64,000 bases of DNA from Neoarius graeffei (taxonomy: Eukaryota; Chordata; Actinopteri; Siluriformes; Ariidae), in the NCBI RefSeq assembly GCF_027579695.1, contig NC_083587.1, positions 51,391,021-51,455,020 of the forward strand, in the 5' to 3' direction. A program made the translations under genes and the position numbers. Below the pieces are notes generated by a model. The model was not told the DNA's origin. It was given only the letters and a program-made list of their open reading frames with translations, and did not search any database. Within the stretch, counting starts at the first letter, position 1, and each line of letters opens with the position of its first letter. Positions 38,552 to 64,000 of this stretch are shown here, one piece after another.

Positions 38552-39722
38552 CTTTAAAAAGGTTCTGACTGCAAAGTTGAATTCTGGGCAAAATGTTCTA
38601 TTTCTATTGCTGTTGGAGTTTCGAGATGTTTCGCTGCTGCACACACCATGTATCCTATGTGTAAATGTTTTGCCGAGATAAAAAGCGTCCCGCATTTTAC
38701 GATTCTGGAGCTTGCTGAAGCAAGTGAGCAACATCATGTGACCACCGTGGGGCATGTTTGACCTACTTTTAACCAAAACAAGTTGGCGTGAGCAAACATG
38801 GCGGACGCCGTTCTCCTGCCAACGGAAAAGAAAAGCCTGCCTAGTGAGTGCAACTGCAACATAGAGCAAGGTTAGATGATATTTTTCTGGACGGATAACT
38901 AAATCATTCTAGCTAGCACTTAGCTATCTTAGCCTTAGAACAGCATTTCTCAACCTTTTTTCAGTCACGGCACCCTTCAGAAGTATGGAAATTCTCAAGG
39001 CACCCCCATATAAAATATACGCAGTCATGCTGACCCCGGCAGTGATGTTGTGACATGGGAAAGAGGGCCGTGAGACAAATTTTGATGATGCATGAGGCGG
39101 CGATGATCTGCATTAGTGTAACTATAATTTTTTGGAATTTTAATTCATTTTATTTATTTAAAACGTTAGAATATATAATTTGACGGCACCCCTAATGAAG
39201 CCAGACGGCACCCCAGGGTGAGAAAGGCTACTTTAGAATGCATGGCTCGACTCCACGGTAACGAGTATAGGAGTTATACACCTAATGTTTTGATCTTACA
39301 GAGAAAGAAATGAGAACACAAAAGCAGTAACAGAGAAAAGATATATTCGTCTTTTGTTTCATGGAGCTATTCGTGAATGTCAACCACAAGTCACATCCCT
39401 GTGACTCAAAACTCTCAGAGGTCGATGCAGAGTAACGATGTTTTCCGCGTGTCACCATCTTGGTGTGACGCAGTTCCATAGTTATGCTAATTAGTTAAAG
39501 CTCCTCGCGTTCCGCCGTTTCCGTCTATAGGGCCGTACTGTTTACCTCAAAAGGGAGGAAAACGGTCCCAAAATGGAGAAAAGCGACCCTCAGGACATCA
39601 AAACGATCATCTCGTCCACATGATATTGTTCTTGCGAGACAGAGGAAAATGCCATGCACGATAAAAAAAAAATTAAAAAAATCTGGAAATTTCAGATGAC
39701 TTTGCAGTCAGGACCTTTAACT
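38552..39722 (+). mobile_element. TIR element (AAAGGTYCTGACTGCAAAG ends), Kolobok-like
   Basis: The ends AAGGTTCTGACTGCAAAG (38559) and CTTTGCAGTCAGGACCTTTAA (39700-39721) are inverted. The TTAA at the right end suggests a TTAA target. Inside, 38799-38844 starts ATGGCGGACGCC and runs into a strong splice donor (A|GTGAGT). A hAT-like element is nested at 38941-39230. Confidence 0.6.
38941..39230. mobile_element. hAT-like MITE, nested
   Basis: 290 bp with inverted ends CAGCATTTCTCAACC / GGTGAGAAAGGCT and repeated GGCACCCC blocks. Flanked by an imperfect 8-bp duplication CCTTAGAA / CTTTAGAA, typical of hAT elements. Confidence 0.7.
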
Positions 39723-39852
39723 AACTAAAGGGATTCACTGTTAAATAGTTGAATAGATTATTTTGAATTTAACTGAACCACATGTAAATATATTGATGGA
39801 TTTTTTTTTTTGCAGTTGTCATATTACAGTACAATGTATTCACAGATCCAGA

Positions 39853-39858
39853 TTTATT
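39853..39858 (-). promoter_or_regulatory. Poly(A) signal of the xylose isomerase gene
   Basis: AATAAA on the minus strand only 25 nt after the stop codon, implying a very short 3'UTR that ends before the Kolobok-like repeat at 38552-39722. Confidence 0.6.
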
Positions 39859-39883
39859 CATACAGTACAAAATGACTGCATTC

Positions 39884-58099
<18,216 letters not shown>

Positions 58100-58401
58100 C
58101 TGGAAACAAAACAACCACCAAAAACAAAACGCCCCCTGTAATCTCACTAGCTGCCACCAGGTGTCGCTGATGACACACAAATTAGACAAAGCTTTCAGTC
58201 ATTCCAGACTATTAATACAATTTCTCAAATTCGTCATTTGATAGTCCACAATCACAGGGTTTCAGTGGATTGCCTCCTAGAACAGGAGATCTCAAACGTT
58301 TTGTAGCCAGGGATCCCTTAACTGGAAAAATAAATCTCTCACGCACTCTCAGTAGAGAAATACTCACCGTCCACTTTTTTAGGCTCATTTATGCAGTTAT
58401 C

Positions 58402-58748
58402 CAATACCATTCATCCATTATCTGTAGCCGCTTATCCTGTTCTACAGGGTCGCAGGATCCTATCCCAGCTGACTATGGGCGAGAGGCGGGGTACACCCTG
58501 GACAAGTCGCCAGGTCATCGCAAGGCTGAGACATAGAGACAAACAACCATTCACACCTACGGTCAATTTAGAGTCACCAGTTAACCTAACCTGCATGTCT
58601 TTGGACTGTCGGGGAAACCAGAGCACCCGGAGGAAACCCACACGGACACGGGAGAACATGCAAACTCTGCACAGAAAGGCCCTCGCCGGTTGCTGGGCTA
58701 GAACCCGGACATTCTTGCTGTGAAGCGACAGTGCTAACCATGCCACCC
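58402..58748 (-). repeat. V-SINE upstream of the xylose isomerase gene
   Basis: Minus strand, with small internal deletions in the CTGCGACC region and head. Confidence 0.85.
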
Positions 58749-58839
58749 ACCAATTATCTAATACTTTACAGATAAAGTTCAAGAGCTTCAGTTAATGTTT
58801 ACATCAAATTGGACAGGTGAAGATCACTTTCTTTCAGTT

Positions 58840-59025
58840 GGTCGGGTTCAATGCCCGAACTGATGATCACATCATCAGTTTTTCTTTGGCTAATCAGACA
58901 CAAGGTACGCCACCACTCTTGCTGGAGCACTTAAGTCAATCCTGCTAGTCTGGGGAATCGAACCAGCAACCTTTTGGTCCCAAAGCTGTTTTTCTAACCA
59001 TTAGGCCATGACTTCCCTAAGATCA
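58840..59025 (-). repeat. tRNA-like SINE of a further family
   Basis: On the minus strand: GGGAAGTCATGGCCTAATGG, then AAAAGGTTGCTGGTTCGATT (good B box), then a body with CCAGCAAGAGTGGTGGCGTA. It differs from the V-SINEs. Confidence 0.65.
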
Positions 59026-59043
59026 CAAATAGATAGATAGATA

Positions 59044-59393
59044 GAGGAAGGCATGGTGGTGTAGTGGTTAGCACTGTAAGGTCACAGCAAGAAGGTCCTG
59101 GGTTCAAGCCCAGCGGTTGATGAGGGCCTTTCTGTGTGGAGTTTACATGTTCTCCCCATGTCTGCGTGGGTTTCCTCCAGGTGCTCCGGTTTCCCTCACA
59201 GTCTGCAGGTTAGGCTAATTGGTGGCTATAAATTGACTGTAAGTGTGAATGGTTGTTTGTTTCTATGTGTCAGCCATGTGGCAACTTGTCCAGGGTGTAC
59301 CCCGCCTCTTGCCTATAGTCAGCTGGTATAGGCTCCAGCTTGCCTGTGACCCTGTACAGGATAAGCAACTACAGATAATGGATGGATAGATAA
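59044..59393 (+). repeat. V-SINE, diverged
   Basis: Plus strand, preceded by a GATA repeat at 59029-59044, and lacking CCAAAGACA from the usual body. Confidence 0.82.
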
Positions 59394-59736
59394 ATAATCA
59401 AATCACTTGTCTTTTTCCATTCTTCAACTGTCCGATTTGGATGACCGTGCCCATGATGATGATGATAACCTCAGGCTCTTGTTCTTGGCTGACAGCAGTG
59501 AAGCTCAATGTGTTCTTCAGCTGTTGTAGCTCATCCACATCAAGGTTCAATGTTTTGTGCATGCTGAAATACTTTTCTGCTCACCACGGTTGTAAAGAGT
59601 TGCTATGAGTTACTATATCCTTCCTGGCAGCTTGAAAGAATCTGGCCATTTTCCTTTGACCCCTCTTATCAGCAAGATGTTTCCCCTCACAGAACTGTCG
59701 CTCACTCAATGTTTTTGTTTTTCACATCATTCTGTG

Positions 59737-60116
59737 TGGGCGGCACGGTGGTGTAGTGGTTAGCGCTGTCGCCTCACAGCAAGAAGGTCCGGGTTCGAGC
59801 CCCGTGGCCGATGAGGGCCTTTCTGTGCGGAGTTTGCATGTTCTCCCTGTGTCCGCGTGGGTTTCCTCCGGGTGCTCCGGTTTCCCCCAGTCCAAAGACA
59901 TGCAGGTTAGGTTAACTGGTGACTCTAAATTGAGCGTAGGTGTGAATGTGAGTGTGAATGGTTGTCTGTGTCTATGTGTCAGCCCTGTGATGACCTGGCG
60001 ACTTGTCCAGGGTGTACCCCACCTTTCGCCCGTAGTCAGCTGGGATAGGCTCCAGCTTGCCTGCGACCCTGTAGAACAGGATAAAGCGGCTACAGATAAT
60101 GAGATGAGATGAGATA
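59737..60116 (+). repeat. V-SINE with 8-bp duplication
   Basis: Full-length, plus strand. ATTCTGTG flanks it (59729-59736, 60117-60124) within the decayed Tc1. Confidence 0.9.
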
Positions 60117-60460
60117 ATTCTGTGCAAACTCTAGAGACTTTTGTGTGTGAAAACCCTGGGAGATCAGCAGTTTCTGAAATACTCAAACCAGACCGTCTGG
60201 TACCAAAAACCATGCCACAGTTAGTTACAGAGATTATGCTTTTCCCCCATTTTGATGTTTGAAGTGAACATTAACTGAAGTGCTTAACCTGTAGTTGCAT
60301 GATTTTATGCACTATGTTGCTACCATTTGGAGAACTGCATAAATGAGCAGGTGTAGAGGTGTTCCTAATAAAGTGGACAGTGAGTTTATATTTAGGCTAA
60401 GTGTTTTTAACAAGTTTTTTTTTTTTAAGTATTGTATTGAGATACAAAATGAATGGAATG

Positions 60461-60720
60461 ACCTGATTAGTAAGCGCTTTATCCTGGTCAAGGTAGTTGT
60501 TGATTCTGAGCCTATCCCAAGAACACTGGGCATGAGGCAAATAAATAAATAAAAAATCGAGGATGGGACCATCCAGTCCATCACAGGGCACACATTCACA
60601 GCTGGAGATAATTTAGATTAGTTAATCCACCTTCTGTCATGCTTTTGGCAGGTGGGAGGAAACCAGAGAACCCAGAGGAAACCCATGCAGTAAACTGAGC
60701 TCAGCATCTTGCAAGTAGGA
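60461..60720 (-). repeat. Old SINE-like remnant
   Basis: AAGCGCTTTATCCTGGTCAA, GAGCCTATCCCAAGAACACT and GGAAACCCATGCAG are decayed V-SINE blocks in the usual minus-strand order. Confidence 0.5.
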
Positions 60721-60832
60721 AAAATAATGTTTAAAAACATTGATTACTGATGGTAATATCCAGCACTTTGCTACAGAAAACTGCAAGTCAGCAATCAGTG
60801 TTCAAATACAATTGATGGTACCTCATATTCGT

Positions 60833-60838
60833 TTTATT
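60833..60838 (-). promoter_or_regulatory. Candidate poly(A) signal for the membrane-protein gene
   Basis: AATAAA on the minus strand about 525 nt downstream of the 61363 stop. It sets a likely boundary between this gene and the 5' side of the xylose isomerase gene. Confidence 0.35.
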
Positions 60839-61362
60839 GTTATGGTGTAATACAAAATATCCGATGCCAAAAAGTTAACAGAAAATGTAAAAACACAAGA
60901 CATCCACATCCATACACACACTATATACACACACACATTACACTAGGTGAAACAGACACCCATCAGAACCCATGGTCTGGAACCCAAAGGGAAACAATCA
61001 AACCTGTAGAACTTACTTCATATAGCATATATACACACTGGTTACAGTTAAAGCCCTGCCATCATTTTCCTTAAACACAATATAAAACAATTTCCATGGC
61101 ACAACATGAACAGATATTTTGCATGGATTGAAAACAGGCCATGGACATGTCTTCCTTTCTTGATGTTGGATATTTTTGCATAATATAATGGAAGGCGAAA
61201 GAAAAAAAAAAAACCACCAAAACACCAGGCACTGGAGAAATGAGGCACTTTAGCGCCTGGTTGAACGACACAGGTTTTTGGCATGTGACAGCGCTACAGT
61301 ACTGCAGATGGAGGACTGCGAGAAATACAGTACTGTATAAGAGCAGTGGTTTCGAGAAGACA

Positions 61363-61536
61363 TTACGCTGCCAAATCTGTTGCCTTTGTCTCTTTTGTTG
61401 GCTTTTTCTTCTTTTTCTTCTCATTCCTCCTGCGCCAGGGTTTGCACACACAGCACAGGATACACGGCGACGCTAAAAGCAGCAGAGGAGACGTCACCAC
61501 CACAATGATGCTCACGCCCACCAGGATGCCCGCCAC
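61363..61536 (-). CDS. Last coding exon of an unidentified single-pass membrane protein, partial
   Basis: An acceptor (TTTCTAG) at 61537-61538 opens a 58-codon frame ending TAA at 61363-61365. The 57 residues start with a hydrophobic span ([20 protein letters not shown] and on to about residue 24). A cysteine cluster [11 protein letters not shown] follows, then a strongly basic tail [11 protein letters not shown] and the end KATDLAA. This looks like a C-terminal transmembrane segment with juxtamembrane cysteines that could be palmitoylated and a short cytosolic polybasic tail. I do not recognise the family. Upstream exons are not seen in 61.54-64 kb and probably lie beyond the window. A minus-strand AATAAA at 60833-60838 would end its 3'UTR. 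It could be a chance frame, but the splice site, the composition and the clean stop argue for a real exon. Confidence 0.5.
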   Translation of the reverse strand: MAGILVGVSIIVVVTSPLLLLASPCILCCVCKPWRRRNEKKKKKKPTKETKATDLAA

Positions 61537-61699
61537 CTAGAAACACCAAAATGTAGATCTATTTAAGCGCCAAGCTTTAAATACATCCCAAATGTAACCT
61601 ATTCATGCACATATACACAAATACATACACCATGTTAGTTCATTTTAAAAGTGCAGTCTGCAAAATATAGAAATGTTTCTAGAACTGTAATAACCCTAT

Positions 61700-62290
61700 C
61701 ATTATTAGCTCATCCAGCCGACGGGCGATGAGTTTGTCATCATGTGTTGTCCGTTGTCCATCCGGCATCGTCCACATTTCACGAAAATTGCTTCTTCTCT
61801 CTCAATTCTACACCAATTTTTATTCTGTTTGGCAGGAAGGTAGGTCTGCCTGGGGTGTATATAGCTACTACCCAATTTTGCATAATTGCAATTAATAATG
61901 AAGATATGGAGTAATTAAGCCCTAATGAGCTGTTTCCACACAAATTGCTTCTTCTCCCTCAATTCTTCACCGATTTTGATTCTTTCTGGTATGAAGGTAG
62001 GGGTACCTAGGGTGCATACAACTTCTACCCAGATTTGCTTAATTACAATTATTAATGAAGTTATGGACTAATTAAGCCTTAATGAGCAGTACAACAAAAA
62101 TTGATTCTTCTCGGTCAATTCCTCGACGTTTTGGATTCTTTCTGGCAAATAGGTCGGTATTCCTGGGGTGGATATCGCTTCTATATATAGCTTGTATATA
62201 GTCTATATAGCTTGCAACATTTATTGTGCAAGGCGGCCCACTTTAGATCGTTCCTTCTGGACTAGACGGGGCCAGAGTGAGCTACACCGT
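61700..62290. repeat. Repeat with three tandem ~140-bp units
   Basis: Starts GCTCATCCAGCCGACGGGCG and ends near TAGACGGGGCCAGAGTGAGC. In between, units each containing a TTGCTTCTTCTC/TCAATTC block, TTGATTCTTTCTGG and ATTAATGAAGTTATG-like segments start near 61788, 61943 and 62098. No coding frame. Confidence 0.55.
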
Positions 62291-63100
62291 CATTGACGGT
62301 CTGGTTTAAATATGTATTGAAAAATTGATTCTAAATATTGACATACTTATTACTTATTTATTTTTGCTGATTTTTATTTACATTTTCCAGCCCAGAAATG
62401 ATCTCCGAATCAGCTCTGTCCACATTTCTTAAATGGTACAGTAAATCACAAGGTATGTGTAGTTTTCATTTTAAATTTTGTCAATTTATTAAATCAGCTT
62501 CAGCCAAATCTAAAGAAATGGGATGTGTTTAAGTATAGTCGATGTTATTAAATGCCAACATTAAATATTTGCCAACCAATCATGATTCATCACTATTCTA
62601 TGGCTGCTTAACAATCTGTAACATGATCAGAACAGCGTTAAATTGTGTACGCGATGTCTGTGGAGAAAGCTAGGGCCTAGTCTGTTACCTAAAAGTAATG
62701 ACAGAAGGGAACCTAGTGCCAAAAAACCAAAATGTGCCTTCTCTTATAGTTAACTAAATGTCTGATAACTACATGTACAATGTTTTAAGTTTTAGATTTT
62801 TACCAGATTTTCTTTATGAGTGGAGGGAATAAAATTGGCCATGCTCTCTGGGTGGGACAGATGGCATACTCCCATCAATCTCTCCCGTTAATCACAGTGA
62901 CACTAGCCAGTCATGGATGTTTATGGATGTCATGTATGTGGAAGAGGGCAGATAGTGCTTTCCTTCAAATGTTCCATTGCTCTCTGATGCAGCAGTAACA
63001 GCAATTGAAAAAGGTAGGCTGGCTTCATGTATTAGAGGAAGCATACGTTAGCCTTCAGCCTCCCCAGTTGGTAGCTGTTGTATGATAGGAAAGAGCTGGC
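62291..63100. other. Unassigned sequence, probably repeat-derived
   Basis: No recognised gene. An exon-like piece on the plus strand (62391-62451) follows TTTTCCAG and ends at GTATGTG but encodes nothing I know. The segment around 62840-62990 (TTGGCCATGCTCTCTGGGTG) looks like a dispersed repeat. Confidence 0.35.
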
Positions 63101-63114
63101 TGGTGGTCATGTGT

Positions 63115-63182
<68 letters not shown>
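63115..63182. repeat. (AT)n microsatellite
   Basis: About 34 AT units. Confidence 0.92.
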
Positions 63183-63183
<1 letters not shown>

Positions 63184-63185
<2 letters not shown>

Positions 63186-63898
63186 AACACCTGACCATCA
63201 CACCCATATCTGGTTCTTCCCCAGACTTTGTTGCCACAAAGTTGGAAGCCCACAACTGTAACGAATGTCTTTTTGTATACTGTATCATTACAATTTCCTT
63301 CACTGGAACTAAAAGGGGTGGCACGGTGGTGTAGTGGTTAGCACTGTCGTCTCACAGCAAGAAGGTTCTGGGTTCGAGCCCAGTGGCCAACAAGGGCCTT
63401 TCTGTGTGGAATTTGCACGTTCTCCCCATGTCTCTGTGGGTTTCCTCCGGGTGCTCCGGTTTCCCCCACAGTCCAAAGACATGCAGGTTAGGTTAACTGG
63501 TGACTCTAAATTGACCGTAGGTGTGAATGTGAGTGTGAATGGTTGTTTGTCTCCATGTGTCAGCCCTGCGATGACCTGGCGACTTGTCCAGGGTGTACCC
63601 CGCTTCTCGCCCATAGTCAGCTGTGATGGGCTCCAGCTTGCCCGCGACCCTGCACAGGATAACTGGTTATAGATAATGGAATGGAAGGATGGCTGGAACT
63701 AAAAGGCTGATTCTAAACCTGTTCCAGCATGACAATGCTCCTGTGCACAAAGCAAGATCCATGAAGACATGTTTTTCCAAGTTTTATGTGGAAGAACTTG
63801 AGTGGCCTGCACAGAGCCCTGACCTCAACTCCACTGAACACCTTTGGGATGAACTGGAACTCCAACTGCACCTCAGGTCTCCTTTCACTCAAAGGTGA
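63184..63898 (+). pseudogene. Mariner/Tc1 transposase remnant, split by a SINE
   Basis: After the SINE the frame reads LFQHDNAPVHKARSMKTCFS and EWPAQSPDLNSTEHLWDELE up to 63898, covering the second Asp and the Glu of a DD34E core. The N-terminal half is missing or decayed. Confidence 0.75.
63317..63694 (+). repeat. V-SINE near the right edge of the window
   Basis: Target duplication GGAACTAAAAGG (63305-63316, 63695-63706). Confidence 0.93.
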
Positions 63899-64000
63899 CC
63901 TATTATTAATATTAAATGATAACGAACCACTGCTCACCTCACCTCCCTCTTCCATCAGCCAATCAGGCAGCACTTTCCTCTTGAATATTAATTTGAAAAG

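Larger units (their letters stand above)
58361..60384 (-). mobile_element. Tc1-like relic loaded with SINEs
   Basis: The outer ends CTCACCGTCCACTTTTTTAG (58363) and CTAATAAAGTGGACAGTGAG (60364-60383) are inverted. The internal blocks CAAGAGCTTCAGTTAATGTT (58780) and AATCTGGCCATTTTCC (59638) belong to one Tc1 family. It is heavily decayed and holds SINEs at 58402-58748, 58840-59025, 59044-59393 and 59737-60116. It lies 5' of the xylose isomerase exons. Confidence 0.65.

Overview
The window is nuclear genomic DNA of a teleost fish. It has split genes with GT-AG introns, a squalene epoxidase gene in 11 exons, more than twenty tRNA-derived SINEs of the teleost V-SINE/DANA-like kind, many Tc1-like transposons, and Harbinger-, Kolobok- and hAT-like repeats. 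Tc1 and SINE load of this kind would fit an otophysan such as a catfish, but I cannot fix the species.

Layout. (1) About 3.9-13.1 kb, plus strand: the last six exons of oxr1, encoding the TLDc domain, with a 1.8 kb 3'UTR. (2) 15.1-32.2 kb, minus strand: a complete sqle (squalene epoxidase) gene, convergent with oxr1. It has 11 exons and 567 codons, all junctions are in phase, and a CCAAT/GC-box/CRE-rich promoter lies just upstream. (3) 33.4-39.7 kb: an intergenic transposon block (a Tc1-like element split by a solo LTR, a LINE remnant, a Kolobok-like element holding a hAT). (4) 39.9-58.1 kb, minus strand: a 14-exon gene for xylose (glucose) isomerase, XylA. Its 440 codons from an internal Met align without a net gap to bacterial XylA, and every catalytic and metal-binding residue I know is present. 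This is the most unusual content of the window, because XylA is not a familiar vertebrate enzyme. (5) 61.36-61.54 kb, minus strand: the last coding exon of an unidentified single-pass membrane protein with a polybasic tail. The rest, to 64 kb, is repeats and sequence I cannot assign.

Mobile DNA makes up a large share of the window, much of it nested: SINE in SINE, SINE in MITE, solo LTR in Tc1, L1 plus a RecQ-bearing element in Tc1, and a U2-snRNA/SINE chimera in Tc1. One Tc1 element, in sqle intron 10, still has an open DD34E transposase and near-identical ends. oxr1 (oxidation resistance) and sqle (sterol synthesis) are ordinary vertebrate genes. xylA would isomerise free aldoses, and nothing in the sequence ties the three into one pathway.
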